This document shows positions 1-5,048 of a DNA stretch of 5,257 bases, one piece after another; within the stretch, counting starts at the first letter, position 1, and every line of letters begins with the position of its first letter. Below the pieces are notes generated by a model. That model ran no database searches. It worked only from the letters and a program-made list of their open reading frames with translations, and had not been told where the DNA came from. Both the position numbers and the translations under genes were made by a program. The stretch comes from an uncultured Oscillospiraceae bacterium (GTDB taxonomy: Bacteria; Bacillota; Clostridia; Oscillospirales; Oscillospiraceae). The DNA is taken from NCBI GenBank assembly GCA_944385305.1, contig CALWWS010000189.1:1-5257 (forward strand). The letters are read 5' to 3'.

Positions 1-14
1 GTAAGATGTGCTAC

Positions 15-20
15 TATAAT
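15..20 (+). promoter_or_regulatory. -10 box of the tRNA-Pro promoter
   Basis: A perfect TATAAT lies 28 bases before the first base of the mature tRNA. Transcription would start near position 26-28, giving a short precursor leader. The -35 element would fall outside the window. The leader contains a small hairpin (GCCGCC at 24-29 with GGCGGC at 38-43), which probably only structures the precursor before 5' processing by RNase P. Confidence 0.7.
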
Positions 21-48
21 CAAGCCGCCTGAAACACGGCGGCGATTT

Positions 49-125
49 CCGGGTGTGGCGAAGTTTGGTATCGCGCTTGAATGGGGTTCAAGAGGCCGCT
101 GGTTCGAATCCAGTCACTCGGACCA
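49..125 (+). tRNA. tRNA-Pro, anticodon GGG, CCA encoded
   Basis: A complete 77-base cloverleaf is visible. The acceptor stem pairs 49-55 (CCGGGTG) with 115-121 (CACTCGG), with one G-U pair. The D stem is 58-61/71-74, with GG in its loop. The anticodon stem is 76-80 (CTTGA) with 88-92 (TCAAG). The variable loop is 93-97. The T stem is 98-102/110-114 around the canonical TTCGAAT loop. The anticodon at 83-85 is GGG, reading proline CCC and CCU codons, and it is followed by G37, as expected for proline tRNAs. The discriminator base is A122 and CCA at 123-125 is encoded, so no nucleotidyltransferase addition is needed. The gene is transcribed alone, with its own -10 box upstream and a terminator abutting its 3' end. 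Confidence 0.96.
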
Positions 126-164
126 AAAACAAAGGGTCTGCCGATAGGCAGGCCCTTTGTTTTT
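125..164. terminator. Bidirectional intrinsic terminator after tRNA-Pro
   Basis: An 18-bp stem (125-142 with 147-164, one G-U pair) closes on a GATA loop. It begins with an A-run and ends with TTTTT, so it works as a Rho-independent terminator on both strands. On the plus strand it ends the tRNA transcript, with the last A of the CCA being the first base of the stem. On the minus strand it is the first good terminator downstream of the convergent membrane-protein gene that stops at 278. Confidence 0.93.
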
Positions 165-179
165 GCTTGGAAGGCCGGG

Positions 180-197
180 CGAACCAGCGGCCTCTTG
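180..197 (-). repeat. Inverted 18-base copy of the tRNA-Pro 3' half
   Basis: Bases 180-197 are the exact reverse complement of 89-106 inside the tRNA. The copied segment covers most of the 3' strand of the anticodon stem, the variable loop, the 5' strand of the T stem and the first four bases of the T loop. The match stops at both ends (88 and 107 do not match), so this is a fragment and not a second tRNA gene. The two arms flank the terminator hairpin symmetrically. A transcript that reads through the terminator could therefore pair its tRNA 3' half with this copy. Confidence 0.9.
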
Positions 198-268
198 GCG
201 CCGGAGGCGCGCTTTTGACCGGCCTTTCGCCGGAGCGGCTGGCCGGAGCCGTCCGCAGAGCGGGCGGC
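198..268. other. GC-rich spacer with three short hairpins
   Basis: This non-coding stretch lies between the inverted tRNA fragment and the stop codon of the convergent gene. It holds three consecutive palindromes: GCGCC/GGCGC (198-202, 206-210), CCGGC/GCCGG (219-223, 229-233) and a 9-bp stem 248-256/260-268 with an AGA loop. None is followed by a clear T-tract on either strand, so they are not convincing terminators. They would form the structured 3' untranslated region of the minus-strand mRNA. No protein-coding signal is seen here. Confidence 0.5.
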
Positions 269-277
269 CTGTTACCG

Positions 278-1321
278 CTATCCGCGGCGGATGGTGTTGT
301 GAAAGTTCTTAACGGCCTGGGTGTTCCTGTCGACAGAGTCTTGAATTCTGCTGCCGCTCTCCTGGGTGGCCGCATACTGCCTGTCGGCGTTGAACTGATC
401 CTGCATAAACTTCAGACCCAGCATGGCGTTCTGCTTGCGCAGCAGCGCATTCTGCTCCTGGGCCAGCTGGGCGGACTTCTGCTGATTGTTGATGATCTGA
501 TCCAGGCGCTGATTGGTCTTGCGCTGCTCCTCCAGCTGCTGTTCCCGGCTGACGCAAGTGTCGTATTCCTTCACCATCTCCGAGATAGTGTCTACCTTGA
601 AATTGCGCACGGCGTGAATGAAATGCTCCACAGCTTCCAGGTAGTAGTAGTCCGGGGGAAACCAGGGGGTATTGCGCTTGAGCTGTGTACAGACCTCATC
701 ATACTCATCCATGACCCGCTCCCGCACCATGCTGACCTGCTCATTGCCCCGGGCGATCTCGGCATTTTTGGCGTCGGTATCCTGGATGATCCGGGCGTTG
801 TAGGCATCCGTCTTCCGATTCTTTCCAACCACATATCGGCTGTTGTAGAACAGGATGACCACCACCTCCACAACCACAATCACTGCCAGCAGAATCCCCA
901 GGACAGCGGCGGCGGCGGGGGGCGCGTGCCGAATCAGAACAAAGGTGAAGATGGCGATCATGGCCACCAGGAATATCAGCGCCGCCACCTTCAGCTTTTT
1001 CCGCTTTCCGCCGAAAATAAGAATCACAACGGGAATGAGAAAGAGCAGCGCCGTGCCGGGACCCATTCCCGAGAGCAGGGAGAGCAGGATGTAGAACACG
1101 GCGATGGTAGAGCTCAGCGCGATCACCAGCAGCTTGCCCCTGGACTTGACGGAATGGGTCTGAATTTCCTCCGTGCGGGCTTTCAGACCGGTATAGGCCA
1201 ACTCAGCCCGATACAGTTTTTCCAGCTCAATGTACCTGGACATCAGCTTGGACAGGACGCCGAGCCGGTCGTGTATGTAGCTCAGCCCGGCCAGCAGCTC
1301 TTCTCTGCATGTGACTTCCAT
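278..1321 (-). CDS. Four-helix membrane protein with cytoplasmic coiled coil, unknown function
   Basis: I do not recognise this 347-residue protein as a named family. Four hydrophobic segments are visible at about 63-84, 86-104, 110-130 and 135-159. Basic clusters at 59-63, 105-111 and 162-170 predict both ends in the cytoplasm. After the membrane part comes an aromatic motif, WFPPDYYYLEAVEHF (220-234), followed by a segment ending VDTISEMVKEYD. This resembles a motif I recall from uncharacterised Firmicute membrane proteins (Y..ALEYF...NGRADTLKEAI-like). Residues 246-310 are rich in Glu, Gln, Lys and Leu with heptad-like spacing, suggesting a coiled coil for oligomerisation or scaffolding. 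No catalytic motif is seen. The ATG at 1321 is chosen because GGAGAG lies about eight bases upstream. It is a single-gene unit with a -10 box at 1377-1372, converging on tRNA-Pro. The gene call is strong; the function is open. Confidence 0.88.
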   Translation of the reverse strand: MEVTCREELLAGLSYIHDRLGVLSKLMSRYIELEKLYRAELAYTGLKARTEEIQTHSVKSRGKLLVIALSSTIAVFYILLSLLSGMGPGTALLFLIPVVILIFGGKRKKLKVAALIFLVAMIAIFTFVLIRHAPPAAAAVLGILLAVIVVVEVVVILFYNSRYVVGKNRKTDAYNARIIQDTDAKNAEIARGNEQVSMVRERVMDEYDEVCTQLKRNTPWFPPDYYYLEAVEHFIHAVRNFKVDTISEMVKEYDTCVSREQQLEEQRKTNQRLDQIINNQQKSAQLAQEQNALLRKQNAMLGLKFMQDQFNADRQYAATQESGSRIQDSVDRNTQAVKNFHNTIRRG

Positions 1322-1371
1322 CTTGACATCTCTCCTTTTTTAATGGCACAGGTGAAATCTGGATGAAATAT

Positions 1372-1377
1372 ATTATA
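1372..1377 (-). promoter_or_regulatory. -10 box for the membrane coiled-coil gene
   Basis: On the minus strand TATAAT reads from 1377 to 1372, about 50 bases before the ATG at 1321. A transcription start near 1365 would leave an untranslated leader of about 44 bases carrying the GGAGAG ribosome site. No good -35 hexamer sits 16-18 bases upstream, so the promoter is either weak or activator-dependent. Confidence 0.55.
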
Positions 1378-1590
1378 CAAGAAAATCGGTGCACAGTCAC
1401 GGCCTATCAATCATTTTAAATCTCTGCCGTGCCGGTTTTCCCATCCGCCCCAGTTCCCTGCGGCCTTTTATCCGGCCTTTCCGGCCTCCCATCCTTTAGT
1501 CCCGAAAAAGGGGTGGCGGGTTTTACTTTCGCCCCAAATTTTTTGCCCGCTGTGTACTTGAGCCGGGCAGTCCGCTTTTGTCCGGCAAAT
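1378..1590. other. Divergent intergenic region without a gene
   Basis: No credible gene is seen in these 213 bases. The sequence has short CCGGCC-rich segments around 1470-1490. Around 1508-1550 there is a weak potential stem (GGGGTGG with a CCCC-containing arm) followed by AAATTTTTT on the plus strand. The stem is interrupted and has no upstream gene to terminate, so I do not call it a terminator. Reading frames that cross this stretch continue as shadows of the downstream transporter gene. Confidence 0.5.
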
Positions 1591-1614
1591 CTCTTGTCGG
1601 CGTGCAGGCAAGAG
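1591..1614. promoter_or_regulatory. Operator-like dyad in the MATE promoter
   Basis: CTCTTGTC (1591-1598) faces GGCAAGAG (1607-1614), an inverted repeat of eight positions with seven Watson-Crick pairs and one G-T, separated by eight bases. It covers the -35 hexamer and most of the spacer and stops two bases before the -10 box. A dimeric repressor bound here would block RNA polymerase. Local drug-responsive repressors (TetR, MarR or PadR type) commonly control efflux genes this way, but no regulator gene lies in the window. Confidence 0.45.
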
Positions 1615-1622
1615 GGTATAAT
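1594..1622 (+). promoter_or_regulatory. SigmaA-type promoter of the MATE gene
   Basis: TTGTCG (1594-1599) and a perfect TATAAT (1617-1622) are separated by exactly 17 bases. Transcription would begin near 1629, giving a leader of about 75 bases before the chosen ATG at 1704. Confidence 0.8.
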
Positions 1623-1673
1623 GTCTAGCGGCGCTTGTTCATCCAGGAGTTGGATAGGCGGTGGATAGACAAG

Positions 1674-1693
1674 GCGCAAAAGTGCGCAAGGAG
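1674..1693 (+). promoter_or_regulatory. Leader hairpin and ribosome site deciding the MATE start
   Basis: AAGGAG at 1688-1693 sits 10 bases before ATG 1704 and supports that start over the in-frame TTG at 1635. Directly before it is a 5-bp hairpin, GCGCA (1674-1678) with TGCGC (1683-1687), loop AAAG. The hairpin abuts the ribosome site without covering it, so it could affect ribosome access or leader stability. Confidence 0.6.
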
Positions 1694-1703
1694 TCCAAGA
1701 GGC

Positions 1704-3056
1704 ATGAGACAGGATTTGACAACGGGATCGGTGACAGGAACCATGCTGCGCTTTGCCCTGCCCATGATTTTGGGCAATGTGCTCCAGCAGTGCTACAACC
1801 TGGCCGACACATGGATTGTGGGGCGGTTTCTCGGCACAGGCGCCCTGGGCGCCGTGGGGAGCGCCTATACGCTGATGACCTTTCTTACCTCCCTGATTAT
1901 CGGCATGTGCATGGGCGCCGGGGCGCTGTTCTCCATCAGCTACGGCCAGCGGGATCTGGAACGCATGCGGGAGTACCTGGCCTCCGCCTTTGTCCTGATC
2001 CTGGGGATCACCGCCCTGCTGACCGCCGGGTCCTACGGCCTGCTCCACCCTGTCTTGCACTGGATGCAGACGCCGGCAGAGGTGTACGACGGGATGGCCG
2101 CCTATGTGCGCGTTATTTTGGCCGGGCTGCCCTTCCTCTTTTTTTACAACTACTTCGCCTTCGCGCTCCGCTCCCTGGGCAACTCCGTGGCGCCCCTGGT
2201 CTTTCTGGGGATCAGCACGGTGCTGAATATTGTCCTGGATGTTCTGTTTGTGGCGGTTCTGGGGCGGGGTGTGGCCGGCGCGGCGGAGGCCACCGTGATT
2301 GCCCAGGGGGTGGCCGGGCTGGGAATTGCCCTCTACAGCCTTTTGCGGGAGCCCCTTGTCCGCCCGGACAGGGGAATGCGGGTGCGCGGGAGGACCCTGT
2401 GGGCCATTTTTTCCTATTCCGCCGCCACCGGAGCCCAGCAGTCTGTCATGAATTTCGGCATTCTGATGGTGCAGGGGCTGGTCAATTCCTTCGGCGCTTC
2501 CGTGATGGCTGCCTTTGCTGCCGGCGTTAAAATTGACACTCTGGCGTACATGCCCGCCCAGGAGTTCGGCAACGCCTATTCCATCTTTATCTCCCAGAAT
2601 TACGGGGCGGGAAACGCCCGGCGCATCCGGGCAGGTACCCGCAGCGCCGTGATCCTTGTGCTGTGCTTTTGTATCGTCGTCTCCGGGGCGGTGTGGCTGC
2701 TGGCCCCCCGGCTGATATCCATTTTCATTCAGCCCCAGGAGATACATGCCCTGGCCGTGGGGGTGGAGTACCTGCGGATTGAGGGGGCGTGCTACGCGGG
2801 GATTGGTATTTTGTTTCTCCTGTACGGGTACTTCCGCGCCGTGGAGCGGCCCGGGATCTCGCTGCTGCTGACCGTGATCTCCCTTGGGACCCGCGTGCTC
2901 CTGGCCTACTCCCTCGCCCCCCGCTTCGGCGTGGAGGCCATCTGGTGGGCCATCCCCATCGGCTGGGCGCTGGCGGATATCTCCGGCGCTGTTTTGCAGC
3001 GGACGGCGCGCAGGTGGGGCGGTGGAAACACCCCCCAGGGTGCGGATGAGGTGTAA
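1704..3056 (+). CDS. MATE family multidrug efflux transporter
   Basis: This 450-residue integral membrane protein has the length and layout of MATE (DinF/NorM/MepA-type) cation antiporters. These proteins export drugs or other organic, often cationic, compounds using a Na+ or H+ gradient. Family signatures are visible: an N-terminal segment with LPMILGNVLQQCYNLADTWI (19-38), ALRSLGNSVAPL (154-165) leading into a helix with VLNIVLDVLF (173-182), QNYGAGNARRIRAG (298-311) opening the second half, and YFRAVERPGIS (376-386) near the end. The hydrophobic pattern fits twelve helices in two related halves. ATG 1704 is preferred because it has AAGGAG upstream and begins the conserved family N-terminus. 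The TTG at 1635 would add 23 residues of a non-family-like sequence. The gene has its own promoter with a dyad operator and ends at a strong terminator, so it is monocistronic. The substrate cannot be read from the sequence. Confidence 0.95.
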   Translation: MRQDLTTGSVTGTMLRFALPMILGNVLQQCYNLADTWIVGRFLGTGALGAVGSAYTLMTFLTSLIIGMCMGAGALFSISYGQRDLERMREYLASAFVLILGITALLTAGSYGLLHPVLHWMQTPAEVYDGMAAYVRVILAGLPFLFFYNYFAFALRSLGNSVAPLVFLGISTVLNIVLDVLFVAVLGRGVAGAAEATVIAQGVAGLGIALYSLLREPLVRPDRGMRVRGRTLWAIFSYSAATGAQQSVMNFGILMVQGLVNSFGASVMAAFAAGVKIDTLAYMPAQEFGNAYSIFISQNYGAGNARRIRAGTRSAVILVLCFCIVVSGAVWLLAPRLISIFIQPQEIHALAVGVEYLRIEGACYAGIGILFLLYGYFRAVERPGISLLLTVISLGTRVLLAYSLAPRFGVEAIWWAIPIGWALADISGAVLQRTARRWGGGNTPQGADEV

Positions 3057-3080
3057 AGCTGGAATGGTATCCATATGCAG

Positions 3081-3116
3081 AAAAAAGAGGACGGGATTGC
3101 TCCCGTCCTCTTTTTT
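3081..3116. terminator. Bidirectional terminator between MATE and anti-sigma genes
   Basis: A perfect 16-bp stem (3081-3096 with 3101-3116) with a TTGC loop starts with six As and ends in seven Ts. It lies 24 bases after the MATE stop codon and 18 bases after the end of the convergent minus-strand operon, so it can end both transcripts. Confidence 0.95.
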
Positions 3117-3134
3117 TCAGCCACCCGGGCTGAT

Positions 3135-4334
3135 TCAGTTTTCCGACAGAGCAGGCAGCTCCTCCAGCTCCGGGAAGGAGTACTCCGTGCCGCCCACGGT
3201 GATGGACTTCACTGCCCGCAGGTCGAAGGCCTGGGTGGGGGTGAAGCGGTAGATCCCATCCCCCTCGGAGAGCCATTTGCCCGCGAAGGTTCGGGGAAGC
3301 TGGTCGATGAGCACCTGTGTGCCGTCCTTGTAGTTCAGCACCGCGCTTTCCATCAGCTGGTTAACGCTCACCGACCAGCTGTTGTGGTACAGGCTGCTCA
3401 GGAACATGGCCTTGAAATCCATCTCCGGCGGGGCCACGTCGGGGCCCTCCACCTCAATCTGATCCGCCCCGGACACCGCGATCCACTCCTCTATATCCGG
3501 GGCCTCCAGCTTCAGCTCCAGGTACCCCGCGCAGATAGAGAACTGGGTGATGGCGCCCTCCAGCGTGTAGGCAGGCATGGCGGGCTTTTCGGGACGCAGG
3601 CCCCAAGCCTCCTCGTAGTGGGCCTGGGTGTTGGTAATGAGGATGTCCGCCGGGCAGGTGAGCTGCTGGCTCTGGGTGAGGGGGATGAGGATGGAGCCAA
3701 ACTCCCGCCAGGGCTTCAGGTTGTGGGTGAGTTCCAGAGAGAGTTCCACCTGCTCCAGTGCCTCCAGCTCCTCGCTTTGAATAGTCACCCGTACCAGGGC
3801 GGTCAGGGTCTGGGGGTCGTAGTCCACCTGCTCCATATTGAGGGAGGCGCGGTTGAGGCTCAGTCCGCACAGATCCCACTCGTACTCCGGGCCTCCGGAG
3901 GCCAAAAGTTCCGCCACCTCCGGCTGGACGGGGGAGGCCTCCAGGTAGACGCATAGCCAGTCCCCGGAGCACATGGTGCCCAGCAGGGCGGCGGTGTCCT
4001 CCCCTGCCGCCTCCTCTGTGGGGGAGATGCCCTCGTACTCGCTCCACTCCGGGATGGGGTCGTCCGCCGACACTCCGATGTCCGCCCGGGCCGACTCCCG
4101 CAGGGAGAAGGCGATGGCGCACACGGTGGCGCAGCACGCCAGAGCGACGGCCGCCGCAATGAGCAGGACTCGGGCGGGCAGGGCGCGGGAGCGCTTTTGT
4201 ACCCGCCGGGGCGCTTTTTTTAGTTTTTCCATGGTCAGCTCCTTGATGTGGGCGGGGGAGAGGGGGGTGGGGGTGTCCAGATCCGTCTCCTCGTCCCGGT
4301 ATGCATCCAGCAGATCGGAGATGTTACGCCTCAC
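3135..4334 (-). CDS. Putative membrane anti-sigma factor with large outer domain
   Basis: This 399-residue protein has a short cytoplasmic head (1-54), one membrane helix (about 55-77, preceded by Arg/Lys) and about 320 residues outside the membrane. It starts at a GTG that overlaps the end of the ECF sigma gene by 11 bases, with GGGGGAG six bases upstream. The pair should therefore be cotranslated in near-fixed ratio, the usual arrangement for a sigma factor and its inhibitor. The head (LLDAYRDEETDLDTPTPLS near the start) resembles heads I recall from clostridial ECF-linked proteins. It lacks the HxxxCxxC zinc motif of ZAS anti-sigmas. The outer part looks beta-rich with Cys at 122, 128, 155, 227 and 268, and ends in a segment (VKSITVGGTEYSFPEL) like the ends of DUF4179/DUF5643-type proteins. 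That family assignment is tentative. The presumed role is to hold the sigma factor inactive until an envelope signal is sensed; the signal is unknown. Confidence 0.85.
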   Translation of the reverse strand: MRRNISDLLDAYRDEETDLDTPTPLSPAHIKELTMEKLKKAPRRVQKRSRALPARVLLIAAAVALACCATVCAIAFSLRESARADIGVSADDPIPEWSEYEGISPTEEAAGEDTAALLGTMCSGDWLCVYLEASPVQPEVAELLASGGPEYEWDLCGLSLNRASLNMEQVDYDPQTLTALVRVTIQSEELEALEQVELSLELTHNLKPWREFGSILIPLTQSQQLTCPADILITNTQAHYEEAWGLRPEKPAMPAYTLEGAITQFSICAGYLELKLEAPDIEEWIAVSGADQIEVEGPDVAPPEMDFKAMFLSSLYHNSWSVSVNQLMESAVLNYKDGTQVLIDQLPRTFAGKWLSEGDGIYRFTPTQAFDLRAVKSITVGGTEYSFPELEELPALSEN

Positions 4335-4875
4335 CGAAAGCTCCCCCTTTCGTCAGAATTTCCTTCAGCTTCAGCCGGCCGCGCCGCAGCCTGGTCTTTA
4401 CGGTAGACTCATTGAGGGCCATGCATGCGGCAATCTCCCGGACGCTCTGGGCGTAGTAGTAGTGGCGCAGAAAGACCTCCCGGTCCTCCCCGGGCAGCTC
4501 CTCCACCGCCCGGCGGACCAGCCGCCGCTCTTCCGCCTGCTCTATGTCCCCGGCGGGGTCGTCCGCTCCGGGCAGCTCCAGGGCGTCCTCCTCCAGAGGG
4601 AGGGTGCGCCCCAGATGCCGAAGCTTGTTTTTCGCCTTGTTTCTGGCCACCGCCCCAAGCCAGCTCTTCACGTGGCCTGGCCGCAGGTCGTCGCTCTGAC
4701 TCCAGGCGGCCAGAAACACATCGGACGCCACCTCCTCCCCGTCCTGAGGGGACATGGCGTGGCCCAGGATGTTCCACACAACGGCGGACACATAGGGCAG
4801 GTAGCGGTCCATCAGGGCCTCCAGCCCGGATGGGTCGCCCGCCTTTAACTTTTCCAGGATTGTCCCTTCTGTCAT
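4324..4875 (-). CDS. ECF-type RNA polymerase sigma-70 factor
   Basis: This 183-residue protein is an extracytoplasmic-function (group 4) sigma factor that directs RNA polymerase to a small stress or envelope regulon. Region 2 spans about 20-88, with the core-binding segment around DVFLAAWSQ (52-60) and the -10-recognition part around WLGAVARNKAKNKLR (72-86). Region 4 spans about 117-172, with EELPGEDREVFLRHYY and a helix-turn-helix in SVREIAACMALNESTVKTRL (144-163) for -35 binding. The length fits the family. There is an acidic linker (about 92-115) and no extra C-terminal domain. ATG 4875 has GGAGG six bases upstream. The gene is first in an operon with the putative anti-sigma gene, whose start lies inside its last codons. 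A TGAAAC -35-like element upstream suggests autoregulation, and a cre-like palindrome suggests carbon control. The subgroup cannot be assigned from sequence alone. Confidence 0.95.
   Translation of the reverse strand: MTEGTILEKLKAGDPSGLEALMDRYLPYVSAVVWNILGHAMSPQDGEEVASDVFLAAWSQSDDLRPGHVKSWLGAVARNKAKNKLRHLGRTLPLEEDALELPGADDPAGDIEQAEERRLVRRAVEELPGEDREVFLRHYYYAQSVREIAACMALNESTVKTRLRRGRLKLKEILTKGGAFGEA
4341..4347 (-). promoter_or_regulatory. Ribosome site fixing the GTG start of the anti-sigma gene
   Basis: GGGGGAG reads from 4347 to 4341, inside the last codons of the sigma gene and six bases before GTG 4334. It decides the non-ATG start and supports translational coupling of the two genes. Confidence 0.75.
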
Positions 4876-4894
4876 AACCGGCCTCCAACTCTTC

Positions 4895-4908
4895 CGAAAG
4901 CGCTTTCA
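4895..4908 (-). promoter_or_regulatory. cre-like palindrome (candidate CcpA site) before the sigma operon
   Basis: On the minus strand this site reads TGAAAGCGCTTTCG. It contains a perfect 12-base palindrome, GAAAGCGCTTTC, and matches the CcpA catabolite-responsive element consensus TGWNANCGNTNWCA at every defined position except the last. It lies just upstream of the GGAGG ribosome site (4886-4882) and near the predicted transcription start. At that position a bound CcpA complex would normally repress by roadblock. Confidence 0.6.
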
Positions 4909-4913
4909 CCTAT

Positions 4914-4943
4914 CTTATCACAGAAAAGGGGGCGCAGGTTTCA
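4914..4943 (-). promoter_or_regulatory. Candidate ECF-type promoter of the sigma operon
   Basis: TGAAACCT (4943-4936) resembles the TGAAAC -35 core used by many ECF sigma factors. Downstream at the expected distance is TGTGATAAG (4922-4914). It is a poor match to the usual CGTC/CGTA -10 and could also act as a weak extended -10. The -35 call is reasonable and the -10 is uncertain. If right, the sigma factor may transcribe its own operon. Confidence 0.4.
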
Positions 4944-4951
4944 CCGGGGGT

Positions 4952-4981
4952 AAAAAAACGCCCCGCCGGGACGCGGCGGGG
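4952..4981 (-). terminator. Minus-strand terminator upstream of the sigma operon
   Basis: On the minus strand an 8-bp GC stem, CCCCGCCG (4981-4974) with CGGCGGGG (4968-4961), loop CGTCC, is followed by CG and then seven Ts (4958-4952). On the plus strand there is no T-tract, so it acts in one direction only. It sits just upstream of the sigma operon -35 element. It would stop leftward transcription arriving from the divergent collagen-like gene, or attenuate a longer sigma-operon transcript. Confidence 0.75.
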
Positions 4982-4989
4982 GTTAACGG

Positions 4990-4998
4990 CATAGAATG
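4990..4998 (+). promoter_or_regulatory. Candidate -10 region of the collagen-like gene
   Basis: CATAGAATG lies 50 bases before the ATG. It differs by one base from the sporulation sigmaK -10 pattern CATANNNTA, and an AC dinucleotide lies 17 bases upstream (4971-4972). The overlapping TAGAAT (4992-4997) could also serve as a housekeeping -10, though with no good -35. Either choice gives a leader of about 40-45 bases. Sporulation control would fit the protein type, but this match alone is weak. Confidence 0.35.
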
Positions 4999-5000
4999 GC

Positions 5001-5043
5001 CTGTGGCACAGCCACGAAATGTTCCTTTCGTATGCCAAAGGAG
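5001..5043 (+). promoter_or_regulatory. Structured leader with alternative hairpins at the ribosome site
   Basis: The leader of the collagen-like gene contains CTGTG-G-CACAG (5001-5011), then ACGAAA (5014-5019) facing TTTCGT (5026-5031) with a six-base loop. TCCTTT (5023-5028) is also complementary to AAAGGA (5037-5042) in the Shine-Dalgarno sequence AAAGGAG (5037-5043). The two pairings share bases 5026-5028 and exclude each other, so the leader could switch between an open and a hidden ribosome site. Confidence 0.35.
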
Positions 5044-5048
5044 AGCCT

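Noticed and set aside
53..1366. Long plus-strand open frame (437 codons) running through the tRNA and opposite the membrane-protein gene.
   Set aside because: It covers the tRNA, terminator and spacer, has low-complexity His/Gln-rich content in its second half and no ribosome site, and lies antisense to a well-supported minus-strand gene. It is a GC-rich shadow.
1508..1550. Possible terminator (GGGG...CCCC followed by AAATTTTTT) in the divergent intergenic region.
   Set aside because: The stem contains wobble pairs and a long loop, and no plus-strand gene lies upstream in the intergenic region to be terminated.
1635..1703. An extended N-terminus for the MATE protein from TTG 1635.
   Set aside because: It would add 23 residues not typical of the family and starts about six bases after the predicted transcription start, while ATG 1704 has a better ribosome site and begins the conserved N-terminus.
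1416..3074. Minus-strand open frame of 552 codons opposite the MATE gene.
   Set aside because: Its product is Gly/Pro/Gln/His-rich without domains and runs across the promoter, the leader and almost to the terminator. The plus strand encodes an unmistakable MATE protein.
3973..4848. Plus-strand open frames opposite the sigma and anti-sigma genes, here and at 3075-3956.
   Set aside because: They lie antisense to two coupled genes with clear features. Their products are low-complexity, have no recognisable motif, and one begins inside a terminator.
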